Shown here: in pieces, positions 33,445-43,387 of the stretch
Layout of the letters: each line of letters begins with the position of its first letter
How positions within the stretch are numbered: position 1 is the first letter of the stretch
Assembly: GCF_004379255.2 (NCBI RefSeq)
Contig: NC_056042.1
Coordinates: forward strand, 17,469,901 to 17,533,900
Origin: Salvia splendens
Taxonomy: Eukaryota > Streptophyta > Magnoliopsida > Lamiales > Lamiaceae
DNA: 64,000 nucleotides
Reading direction: 5' to 3'
Program-made: the position numbers and the translations under genes
The notes under the pieces: model-generated
The model's database searches: none
What the model saw: only the letters and a program-made list of their open reading frames with translations
What the model was told of the DNA's origin: nothing

Positions 33445-36273
33445 TGTAACGCCCCACTTTTCGAACCCTAATTTTCGAACCCTAAGACGAATGTATTTAT
33501 TGCTTTAATTGCAGAAATTAAATGGCGAATTATTATGTGTTTGCTTATGTGACCTAATTTTGTTTTGACCGAGTCAAATTCGTTGATTCTATGACGTGGT
33601 TATGATTAATTGATGTGGAATGAAATATATTGCGGTGAATTATATTATTATGGGGAGTGAGATTTAATTAGTATCATAAATAATTACCTTGCCCTTTCAT
33701 TGTGGAATTTTCGACCACTATTATTTTGAGGAGAGGAATTCTATTTTGTTGGATTTAATTATTTGATTGGGATAATTATCCAATTAAATCCAAAGCCTAA
33801 TTACCCTATTTAATTCTTGATAAAAATCGGCCCCCCACTATTATTCCTAAGGAGATTTCGAAATCTCCTAGCTTGTGGGAGAAGAAGTTATTCATTTATT
33901 CAATTGATCCCTTAATTATTTCTTTCCATGTTTTAATTGGAATATCCTAGCAAATCTTGCCTTATCTATTTTATTAAAGATTTGGAAATTATTCCTTGTG
34001 GGAGGAATATTTTTACACGCCTATTCCCTATATTTTATGGGAGGATTTTATTAATTTTTATGCTCCGTATTATTTTATTCTGCTCCGTGAAAATACCAAA
34101 TAAAATCATGGGCTAATTTATTAGCCATGATTTTCGAAAATCCTCCTTATTTCTCCCTCAAATTAACGCCAATCATCCCTCCCCAAATCTCTCAAATCTT
34201 CATTTCAATTATTTCCCCAAATCTTGAATTTATTGGGGAATATTGTATTTTTCCAATTCTCTAAATAAAATATCAAACCCAAAACCTAAACCTAGCCCCC
34301 AAAACTCACGCCCACTTCATTTCACACGCCCCTCCCCTTTTCATCTCCCCCCACACTTGTTCATCCATTCAACTCAAGATCCCATCGATTTTCCAAGAGA
34401 TTGTTGAAGAACCAAGGTTTTAATTGCTTCCTACCGATTATTTCGTCCAAGAAAAGGTACATTCAAACCCATATTCTTCAATCCTCTCCATCTAGACTTT
34501 CTTTAACTCCCTCATGCATGTAGAGAGTGTAGGTAATGAAGATCTAAGGGTTTAATCGGTGGGAATGTGAAGTCATACGCGTGAGTGCGTTTTGATTGCA
34601 ATTGCTTGTTGATTTATTGAATCCTCGGTGGTTGATGTGCGATTTCATGAAAATATGTGTTTAAGGACTCTTTTGAGCATGATTGTATATCAAAACCTTG
34701 AAAAGATTGATTTTGAATGAGTAGGGATAAACCCTAATTCGAATTGCTATCAGTACGAAAATCTGTGATTTCCGAACAGTGTGTTCTGATGTGTTTTTGA
34801 CCAACCAAACGAACTCCGATTTGACCGATTCTTTTTCCTGTATAAACTTCGTGATGTCTTCTATATTGTGTGTAAATTTCGACCCTTTTGGTTAAACTAT
34901 GAATTTATGGTGAATTTTTAAAGTTGACTGCGCGATCCTGCCAAAAACGTGTTTTCTCGACCAGTAGGTTACGCCTTTGGTTTGCCCGACTTAAAGGTGG
35001 TATTTTGACATGAAATTTAAACTGAATGTTATTTGATGAGTCTACTGCCTTGTCATAAAGTTTTAGCCCCATCGGAGGTCGGATGATTTTTAAATAATTT
35101 TTACAAAAAAGTTGCGCAGAGCTGCCAGATCTCTACTTTGGTTAAACAACTATATTTGTATGCTTGAATGACATACATGAGTTTACATATGTGATGAGGC
35201 GATGTGATATGCAAAGATGTGTGATATGGTGTGATTCCTATTGTTGATTGGGAAGGGGAATGATCTAGGACATGCATGATTTTAGTCCATGTTGATGACT
35301 AATTGGGAATACCTTATCTAAAGGTGAAAATTCGTGCGCTAAACGTGATATCAAAGGAAAAGCGAAAACTTGAAATCTAAAGGGTCGAGGTGGGCTTCTT
35401 TTCTACCCTACGATATGTGTGGGTTTTATTTTATTAAAATCTTTTACGTATGACTGTGGAGAGATAAGGGTGGTTTAAAGTGATTATCATGCCTGATTTG
35501 TTTTGACATGCCTATCTGATGTGGCTGTTGCCACTGTTATATAAATCGAATTCGGGTCCTCGTAGGGCCGAAAACCCTACGTGGATTAGTGTACACCTAT
35601 GGTAGATCGTGTGCTAGCGTACGGGCTGGCCGGTCTAGTGACCTGGTTTGCGGCCGCATTCCTTGTCATGTATTGGCAGATATGGTTGATGACGATGGGG
35701 AAAAATGACTGCGCAGTCGCTATTTTGAACAATGGAAAATGTTTCGGTGCCTCGGGTCTTTTAATCTCAAACCCCGATGGTTACCTACGTATGGCATGAT
35801 AATAATATGTACTCTTACTTAAAACGTTTTCGGCACGAGCCACTGAGTATTTTCAAAAGTACTCAGCCCTGCATATGTTTTCTCTATGTGCAGGTTGAGC
35901 AGCGACGAGCGGTTGGTGGTGTTGAGCAGGAATTAATAATAAACTATGGTCGTTTTGAAACTCTGAGTGTCGTCGTGTCTTCACACATGACGTCACTCTT
36001 CTCTTGGATGCTTCCGCTGGGATATTTTCTTTACTTGTTTTTACTTAACGATGAATCTTTTTGATTAAATGTTGAAAACTCGTTATTCTTTTATTAATGT
36101 CAAACCTTTGGTCTTTTTACTTATCTTAATATAAATGCTTTTGGTCGTTTATTTATTAAACTTAAATTCTTAGTCAAACTTTTATTGAAACCCTAGCCTT
36201 CTTTGCCCGTTCTTTAAAACCCCTTTAAGTCGCGATCGCCCGCTTTTATTAACCCTAGAGGGCGGGCGTGACA
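33445..36273 (+). repeat. Gypsy-1 3' LTR
   Basis: 2829 bp, the same length as the 5' LTR and nearly identical to it, followed by the TSD GGTAA. Confidence 0.95.
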
Positions 36274-36278
36274 GGTAA

Positions 36279-37310
36279 GCTTGCAAAGTCTGGAAAATGT
36301 TATGATCCTGAGGAGTTGAAGGAGATAGCTTGTGATGGGGAGTTCCGGCAATATATCGAGGCCATTGGGTTCGACTGGCTGTTAAGGCATAGCACTGCGG
36401 AAGTACCAACGGCCTTGGCACGTGAGTTTTTCTCTACCTTCCGACAAAAGCCCACCACAGATTTGGATGCAGATTCGATCACTTTTTGCCTTTTCACGGA
36501 AGAACATGAAATGAGCATTAGAGAATGGTCTCTCCGAATGGGATTGTTCACTCGTGCGGAGGATGACAAGGGGATTTGGAACGATCGGATGGTAGGAGCG
36601 CCGAAATTCACTCTTGATTTCAAACCATAATCTGCGTGGGAGTTCATCACCCATCTGAAGGTGGGACAGTTCAAAACAAGCTACTCGAAAGGGTTTCACA
36701 TTGGGAATCACGTATTTCGTTTTGCTCAGACCTTTATCAGTTACAATCTTATGGGTACTGCCAACTCTGCCTTGACTACGGCAGATCTCTACTTCACATG
36801 GTGCATGGCCAAAGGAGTCAAAGTGCACCTAGGCTACTGGTTAACCCAGGCGTGTCATCAAATGGCCGCCAATTCTTCCAGACATATGTACACATGTCAC
36901 CTCTTAGGGGCTTACTTATAACGCAACACGATAATGAAGATCGCCAAATCTGCCCCCGAGGTAGATATGTGTGAGCCCCCGGAGGTTTTAATGTGGAATA
37001 TATCTTCAACAAAGGATTGCTATACATGTCTGGAAAGGATGTGTGCTTTTACGAAGTCGGCAGATTGGAGTCCCAGGTCAAGCAGAAGCAGGACGTTATT
37101 GAGTCGAAAGCCAGTGTTGAGTTTGAAGAGATGAAAACGGAAGTGAGTGTTATGCGCAAGGAATTGAGTGCAGTTAGAAAAGAAGTGGCAGAGATAAGGA
37201 CAGAGTTAGGCGGAATTAAGGATGAGATGCAGGCCCCCAAGGGGCGCATCACTATCTTGAGGGAAAGTCATCTACACAGAACGATCGGATGGCGGAAGCC
37301 GTCAACCTGA
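36279..37310 (+). pseudogene. Element C gag/ORF1-like gene, part after Gypsy-1
   Basis: It resumes as KLAKSGKCYDPEELKEIA and carries the globular domain: IGFDWLLRHS, AREFFSTFRQ, DLDADSITFCLFTEEHEMS and EWSLRMGLF. A TAA at 36628-36630 falls where element A has Gln (FEPQEAW). The same frame goes on with FRFAQTFISYNLMGTANSAL and KVHLGYW to a stop near 36920. A shifted frame then gives a heptad coiled coil (MKTEVSVMRKELSAVRKEV) near 37130-37240. Domain order and residues match element A. Confidence 0.8.
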
Positions 37311-37762
37311 TGATGATGATGACAAAATGGCAGAAGAAGATATTTCCCGAGCCACAAATGAAATTTCCTACTGGACCTAGCAGTGTGCCTAAGGAGCCAG
37401 GGCAGGAAGTTCAACTCCCCAGCATCCCCCACCATCGTCAAAGCCCTTGACAGCCCCGTCTGCATCAAAGCCCGTTTCAGTTAAGTAGACCGTGTCTAGA
37501 CCAAGTGAGAAAGAGTCAGATAAGCCAGAGTCGCCGGCGAGGAAGAAAGCAAAAGTAACCCGCCCTTACGTTCCACCGTAGTTTGGCTCCTATGGGAACC
37601 AAACCCCCAAATAAACCCTCCTTGACCAAGTAACTTTACTTTCAATTTTTTTTCTTTTCCTCTTATTTTCTTTCTTATGTGTGTTTATTTGTTGTTTTGT
37701 GTTATGTGTTTTTTTTTCCGGCATGCTCTGTATATATATTTGCTTGCGTTTATAATTGTCTT

Positions 37763-37797
37763 CTCCCACTAAGCCCCATCTTTGGTCTAAGTGTGAG
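37763..37797 (+). other. 35-nt hairpin, copy 1 of element C
   Basis: Arms CTCCCACTAAG and CTAAGTGTGAG around CCCCATCTTTGGT. The inner stem has one mismatch, so this is the weakest copy. Confidence 0.7.
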
Positions 37798-37846
37798 AAG
37801 TTGTGTTCTTTTCAAGCATGTTTTGGTTTTTGTTATGTTGGAATTT

Positions 37847-37881
37847 CTCCCACTTAGCCCGATGTTCGGTCTAAGTGTGAG
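37847..37881 (+). other. 35-nt hairpin, copy 2 of element C
   Basis: Arms CTCCCACTTAG and CTAAGTGTGAG around CCCGATGTTCGGT. The inner stem CCGA/TCGG is perfect, with loop TGT and the same C-T opposition as in A. Confidence 0.85.
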
Positions 37882-37951
37882 AAGTTTGTGTTGTTTATGA
37901 GTGTTGTTTTTTTTTTTTTTTGTGTTTGTTTGCCTGTTTTGTGTTGTTCAT

Positions 37952-38022
37952 ACTTCCCTGTTTCCCCACTTCACTAGGATAGCTTGGGGACAAGCTTGAG
38001 TGAAGTAGGAGGGGAAGGAAGT
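37952..38022 (+). other. Long hairpin in element C
   Basis: Stem ACTTCACT/AGTGAAGT (37968-37975 with 37999-38006) encloses a second stem AGCTTG/CAAGCT. Outer CCCC/GGGG and ACTTCC/GGAAGT tracts can extend it. Confidence 0.75.
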
Positions 38023-38248
38023 CAGTGCAGTATGTGTTTTTTTGTGTTTAGGAGTCTCTAGGTCTAGTGTTTTTGTGTACCGCATGAGCGTGTGGATAAA
38101 ATAAGGCAAGATCCCTTTAGTAAGAGCAATTGAAGATAAGATGCATGTCAACTTTGATGCCTTTTTTCCTTAATAAGCTGAATTCGGTTTGAATGAAGTG
38201 AGGACGATAGAAGACGCCTTAGATGAGTTAGTTGTGAAGCCCCAACAT

Positions 38249-38266
38249 AAATGTGAGTTATAAGCC
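38249..38266 (+). other. Conserved box 1 in element C
   Basis: AAATGTGAGTTATAAGCC, identical over 18 nt to 62476-62493 in element D. Confidence 0.8.
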
Positions 38267-38359
38267 TATACACTTTGAGCTAACTTGTATAAAAAGGGGC
38301 CACTACTTGATGCTTAGGGAGTAGAGTCAGAAGGAGAAAACTAAAAAATTGGGTTATGG

Positions 38360-38461
38360 AGGTATAAGCTGGACGAAGTCTAGGAAATTGAGGTATAAGC
38401 TGGACGAAGTCCAGGAGAGGAATAAAATTAAAAGAATCGGAGGTATAAGCTGGACGAAGTC
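38360..38461 (+). repeat. Three 21-bp repeats in element C
   Basis: GGTATAAGCTGGACGAAGTC occurs three times (38360-38380, 38391-38411 and 38441-38461). Confidence 0.9.
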
Positions 38462-38630
38462 AAAGGGAAAATATAAAAAGGGGGATAAAAGAGAAAATAA
38501 TTCCTAAGGGCAGGAACCAATAATAACCTGACCCATGAATTAAAAAAATTAGAAAAGGAGGAGATTGTAGAAAGGAGAAACTCTCATAAACCGACGCATT
38601 AGTGGTATAACTTTGATTTAAGAGTGATTC

Positions 38631-38676
38631 CATCCTAACATCCCTGGTGAGGAATGAGTGATCGAGTGAATCCAAC
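38631..38676 (+). other. Conserved box 2 in element C
   Basis: ATCCTAACATCCCTGGTGAG, followed by GAATGAGTGATCGAGTGAAT, matching A and D. Confidence 0.78.
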
Positions 38677-38988
38677 AAGTGAGAAGTCAATAGCCTATCT
38701 TGACGAACTGACAGACCGACTAGGTAGAAGAAGGAAAAGGGGAGGATTTGAAGACTGTAGACGAATCGGATTGACCTTACGCTTGTGGGGACGGCTGTCT
38801 AAAAGTTGAAGCTAGTTCATGCCTTTGTGTTTTTCTTCGTGTTTAAGTGTTTGTTTTTTTTCTTTCTTTGTGAGTCTGTTTTATGTCTAGGTCTAGGAGT
38901 TTTTGTTTTTTAGAGTTGGTCATAGGATAATCATGCATTGAAATTCGCCTTATTCCTTTTTCTTGTCTTTATACTTTAGGACAAGTAT

Positions 38989-39007
38989 GGTTTAAGTGTG
39001 AGCAGTT
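38989..39007 (+). promoter_or_regulatory. Polypurine tract of element C
   Basis: GGTTTAAGTGTGAGCAGTT, directly before the LTR start TGATAAGG. It is nearly identical to that of element A. Confidence 0.75.
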
Positions 39008-40437
39008 TGATAAGGCTAATTTCATGCATAGGTTATAGGGTAAAATTCTTGTATTTGTGGGGTCTAACACATGTTTTAAGGCAGGTGTGTGGAAGATTTT
39101 CGTCAGATCCAGGAAAAGAAAAGGGCAATTGCATGGTCCAAGGAAACTGGCGAATAAGTGAGCAATTTGAAGAAAAATTACAAGACGGAGGAAATCAAGG
39201 AGCTGAAGGGTAGAATGGAGATTTCTACGAAGGCTTCTAGAAGATTATGTCCGCACCTATATAAAGAAGAAAGCATGCAATCAGAGGGGACCTTCTCGGT
39301 GGAGGCCTTATGACCAGATTGTAGCTCTAGCTCACTCACTTCTTCATACCTTTTTCATCGGGAAATTGTGGGGTATTCTCGGGTTTATTTTGCTAGTTCG
39401 TAGTTGGGTAACACCGTCCTTACAGAGGGCGAAGAAACAATTTAATCGCTTTTATTTTACTTTACTGTCGTGAATTTCACCGAGCTTCGCCGTTCGAAGC
39501 TCGACCCTGTTTGCTGTTGCATTTTCGTTGTTTATTATATTTCTGTGTCCGTATTTGAGTTGTTCATTAATTTTGATCATGGATGCCATTTATTTTGAGT
39601 TTGATGATGTTGCGGAATTGTATGTTTGATTTTTGTGTTGATCGGAGCAGATCGTTCGAATCAGAAGTTATGGAGTTGATTTTGTTTGTTGTTGGGTTCG
39701 GAATGCTTGGATCCAGAGTGGATTAAGCATCCGGCGGTTGGATCTGAAACAGGGTGATCGGAGTTGATGCCTAGCTTTCGTGTTTTCGTTTCATTCCGTC
39801 TAGTTTATGTAGATCTATTTTATTTCCGGCTAGTCGCAAGTTTCCGACGTCCAAATTTTTACATTCTGTTTGAATCTGGGTTCGTGATTTGTTTTCTTCA
39901 TGTCCGTGTTTAATTCAGCTGATGAGGTGCATGTTGCTGTTAGTTAAAACTTTAGTTAGTTAGTTGCAGCTTTTTCTTCCGTACTTGTTATTTCTGGAAT
40001 TTGGTCCCCACTGTTACTCGCTTTCTGTTTGGTTATATCAAGAAGTTGTTTGCTCAGTCTAGGAAGTTAGTTGGTTATTTTGATGTTCGTTGCCAGCGTG
40101 ATGTTTACAGTTCCTAGGTCTAGTGTTTGATTTTGTGCCTAGGTCTAATAGTAGTTAACCTCAACCCAATTTCCGTGGCAGCAGCCGCTTTCTAAACCAA
40201 AGTCTTTAGATGCTTTCTTACGAGTCCATCTTTGTGGGATCGACCCATGCTTCTCTATACTAGTCTATAGTATAACGGGTTGAGGGATCTTTGAAACACG
40301 AGCTTTGTGTGTCCAACGACTGAGTCTTCTATATTCCCTTGAGTTCCTAGACCTAGTGATCTAGTGGATTCATTGGAGTTAGTAGCTCGACCTAGAACAT
40401 TAGAACGCACACCGCACACACATCGTCGCTCGATGGA
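39008..40437 (+). repeat. Element C 3' LTR
   Basis: It starts TGATAAGGCTAATTTCATGC after the PPT. A TATA box (CTATATAAAG) is at 39257-39266. Near 40230-40260 is GTGGGATCGACCC then CTATACTAG, as in the LTRs of element A. The exact end near 40437 is uncertain; no partner LTR is left to define it. Confidence 0.7.
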
Positions 40438-40463
40438 GTTTCAATCTTCAACTGGATCGTGTG

Positions 40464-41730
40464 TCATTTCACCTCGTATAAAATTATGCAAGAGAAAAAT
40501 GCCATGATCATCCTAATATGAGTTTTTATAGGGTAAAAACTAGCACTCCGAAGCACACCCCATCGCATTTTGAGAACAGCGAAAGCACGTTCGATAATGT
40601 TAAGTGCTTTACTGTGCCTTAGGTTGAACAACTCACGTGCGTTTTGTGGTCTTTGTGTGCCTTCTCCCCATTCCTTTAATTGGTAACGAATGCCTTTAAA
40701 TGGAGTCAGAAAACCTTCCGCGTTTGCATATCCATTGTCACATAGAAAGTAATTTCCTAGATCAAGACGTATAACCATATTCTCATTAGTGTACAACAAC
40801 ATAATATTATTAAAAGGCATAACCTATATACATGATTTCTAAGAATTTATATGAATAACAACCTTTTGGCACCTTTAAACCATCTTCCCTAGTCACTGCA
40901 TCTCGAAGCATCCTAGCATCACCGGCTGAGCCCTCCCAACCAGGTAAAAAATACATAAACCTCATTTTGCGGTCACAAGCTGCAAGGGTATTAGTTGCGA
41001 TTTGACCTTTTCTATTGCGATAACGTGGCTTATCAGCGTTACTGACAAGAACGTTGATATACGTTCCGTCTAAAGCTCCAATACATCCCTATGAATCATT
41101 ATAAGACAGGAAACCAAGGTTTTGGAAGGAGAGAAATAATTAAGTCTAACCCGGAAGCAATCTGGCATAAACAAAGTATTATTAAAATGAACAAAGTACA
41201 TTAAAATGTTTCCACCTTGTGTCGCCATTGTCATCCGTGACAGGTTCTGGTTTAGGTAAGAGAATTTTGTGTAGACTTATAACAGCTCTTAAAACTAGGT
41301 GCACATATTGTGATATAGTTTCACCAGACCGCTTAAAGTTGAAACCTATTATACGATTTTTTGTGTGATGTGCAAGTATCCCTAGGAACATGACAACCTG
41401 CTCCTTCACATATACATATCTACTATTTTGCAACCCCCCAACTTCCTTTAGAAGAAGACACAATCTCTCGAAGGTATTCCTATCCATTCGAAGGTTGACT
41501 AAGCAGTCAATGTCGCTAACAGATACAAGTCTGTTCATATGCCGGACTTGTGGTGGAATCCGATCTATAAGAGAGTAATGCCTAATCAAGTGCCGCCTAT
41601 GACGTCTACGCATACGTCTACCATGCCTCAAATAAAAATACAAGATTATGGTAGTTTGCATATGGAAAAGATTCATTATGTCTTCTACCACAAGGTACAT
41701 GTCTATAGAGGTAGATAACGGGGGTGCCAT
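40464..41730 (-). CDS. PIF/Harbinger DDE transposase, three exons, frameshift near the end
   Basis: I model exon 1 at 41730-41200, exon 2 at 41088-40863 and exon 3 at 40756-40464. Both introns (41199-41089 and 40862-40757) have GT-AG ends, and the exons join in frame to 349 codons. The N-terminus has the helical DUF8040-type region (DRNTFERLCLLLKEVGGL). Catalytic residues are all present: D184 in ALDGTYI, D259 in CDNGY and E308 in IIERAF. DKPRYRNRKGQIATN and GSAGDARMLRDA are also typical. Near 40495-40499 a T-run appears one base short: the expected C-terminal LHNFIRGEMTHDPVED is present in the next frame, ending at 40441, while the actual frame ends SCIILYEVK. The DDE core is therefore whole, but the last residues are altered. 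It cuts and joins transposon ends (known for the family). Similarity is to plant PIF/Pong-like proteins. Confidence 0.87.
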
Positions 41731-42908
41731 GAATGATAAACATACACAATCGATGTGTGATATTTTCTACACAAAAAAATGAAATAAAATTTATTGTTCT
41801 AAACACATTTGAGCTGAATCTCAACATCACAATCAGATAAGCATGTCCACCATATATCTAACTGAACGAATTTTCAACATTTATCTATTCAAAGACCAAA
41901 GACTCAGATAGCAAGGCAAACTAATCAACTCGGAGGACTAACTTTGAGTTCATTATCACCTCAACACCTCAATACTTCATTTGATTTGAGAATAATCAAA
42001 CAATTCATCCAATAAAAGTATAGAAAATGGGAAAATGATACAGAAATCATAGCAATATTCAAACCTATGGTAAGTTATTTAGTTTAGGTGTATTGGAATG
42101 AAACCCAATGAACCCAATCAGCCGTGCTAATATGTCCGAGTGAAAAAAAATAAAATCTCAATCAACCACACAACTTTTGTTTTATGCTCTGTATGAAAAG
42201 AGTATTTTCAGTTTGTTATTACCCCCCTAACTAATCCCCACATCATAAAAGCAAATTCACTGTTGTTTTATGCTCTGTATCAAAAGAGTATTTTCAGTTT
42301 GTTATTACCCCTCCTAACTAATCCCCACATCATAAAAGCGAATTTGCTGGAGAAAAAATTGAATTCTTTCTCATTTAACAATCTATCAATTGGTATAAGG
42401 TCAACAACCTATTAAAATTGGGTACAAAATATTCGAATTTGAAATGCCGGAGAGCGGCACTCCAATCAACCGGCGACCGATTGAAAAGTAGAACAAATTA
42501 TCCAATTGAAAAAAAAAGCTTACCGTCGATTATGCCCAGCAGAGTGAGCCACTGCTCGCGCCAATGCTATAGCTTTGTCCTTGCACCGCTGAATTTTTAG
42601 GCCGTGAGTTCAAGATCTTTGAAAGCTACTACACTAGGGTTCCTAGGCTGAAATTTGGGAGAAAAGGCGGAAGAGATAAGATGTGCAAGGGGAAAAGGAA
42701 TTAATTGTATAAGCTGACACACAAATCGAGGCCATCTAACTCAATCTAAGGGTGTTGAGGTAGATTCGAAACTGGGTAATATTTGATGAACAGTGCGGGC
42801 CGCAGTTCTCAAACACGGGCTTTACAAAGCTGCAATTTGACAACCAAACACTAGTTTCACTAAGTTACCAAACCTTACCTAGATGAAACAAAGCAACCAA
42901 ACGACTCC
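41731..42908 (-). other. Harbinger right-end non-coding region
   Basis: Upstream of the transposase start. AT-rich, with an 86-bp tandem duplication (42180-42351) and the terminal inverted repeat. It probably holds the promoter. I see no further gene. Confidence 0.6.
42180..42351. repeat. 86-bp tandem duplication
   Basis: Two units starting TTTTATGCTCTGTAT (42180 and 42266), differing at only a few bases. Confidence 0.92.
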
Positions 42909-42911
42909 TTA

Positions 42912-43102
42912 ATGTGATGTTAGTGAGTTAATCATAACAGAATATGGATTCTGGATTGTTCCATGTATATGTATGTATAAATACTGTTTTTGTAATCTTC
43001 ATTATTCAATCAATGAAAAGTGTTGCTGGTTCTCTCTCATACTATTTCCGGTTACATTTCACACAACTTTCATCAATATGGTCTTGAGTTGTTCTTTTCA
43101 GA
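42912..43102. other. LTR-like tail, unassigned
   Basis: It contains ATAAATACTGTTTTTGTAATC and ATTCAATCAATGAAAAGTG, which look like the R/U5 part of a Copia LTR. There is no partner or coding sequence. Confidence 0.35.
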
Positions 43103-43270
43103 GAGATGATAGTGAGAGTATTGTTAGTGGAGAGCGAGGTCCACATTAGTAGTAGAGTAGTTGGATTTCTAAAATTCGAAAGTAAATACATTTCAGTAAC
43201 ATAATAAATAAGAAATTCGTAAGAAATAATCACTGGGCTATCCTTGATATCCTTGATAATTAAAAAAAAA
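43103..43270. repeat. Dispersed repeat, copy 2
   Basis: Matches 20435-20590 (GGTCCACATTAGTAGTAGAG and flanks) with small changes, in the same orientation. Confidence 0.75.
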
Positions 43271-43387
43271 GAAATAGTTTATATACTTTTCAGAGATGAG
43301 TTACGGACATCCATCTTATTAGGAATCCTAGTTGTACGGTATCTATCAACCGCGACTTCGAGGCGTTAACTGAGTTGGTGAACACTA

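Larger units (their letters stand above)
24276..36273 (+). mobile_element. Gypsy-1: Del/Tekay-type Ty3/Gypsy, very recent, gag-less
   Basis: Two 2829-bp LTRs (24276-27104 and 33445-36273) flanked by GGTAA (24271-24275 and 36274-36278). A tRNA-iMet primer site follows the left LTR, and a C-terminal chromodomain ends the pol ORF, so it is a chromovirus. On reading, the LTRs differ at only about two positions (near 25877 and 25939). The interior has pol but a 3-kb stretch without gag. It sits inside the gene of element C. Gypsy-2 at 44090 is an older relative. Confidence 0.96.
37570..38988 (+). other. Element C non-coding 3' region with conserved structures
   Basis: About 1.4 kb without a gene. 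In order: two 35-nt hairpins, a long hairpin, box 1 (38249), three 21-bp repeats (38360-38461), box 2 (38631) and the PPT. It is collinear with element A (minus sense) and element D. Confidence 0.78.
22746..40437 (+). mobile_element. Element C: non-autonomous LTR retrotransposon related to A, 5'-truncated
   Basis: Plus-sense relative of element A with a gag/ORF1-like gene (23078-24275, resumed 36279-37310), a structured non-coding 3' region (37570-38988), a PPT and a 3' LTR (from 39008). I find no second copy of the LTR upstream, so the 5' LTR is missing. Gypsy-1 sits in the gene. No pol domains are present. The right end is near 40437, where the Harbinger transposase tail begins. The exact LTR end and TSD are not resolved. 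Confidence 0.75.
20838..42908 (-). mobile_element. PIF/Harbinger transposon, enlarged by nested insertions
   Basis: The left end GGAGTCGTTTGGTTACTT and the right end AAGCAACCAAACGACTCC are inverted repeats, and TTA lies outside both (20835-20837 and 42909-42911), the PIF/Harbinger target duplication. Inside are the two genes of this superfamily: a Myb/SANT-like protein (left, plus strand) and a DDE transposase (right, minus strand). The stretch between them has been replaced by a Gypsy remnant and element C with Gypsy-1 inside it. This takes the element to 22 kb, although its own sequence is only about 3.6 kb. The motif TTTGGTTG is repeated near both ends. Confidence 0.92.
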
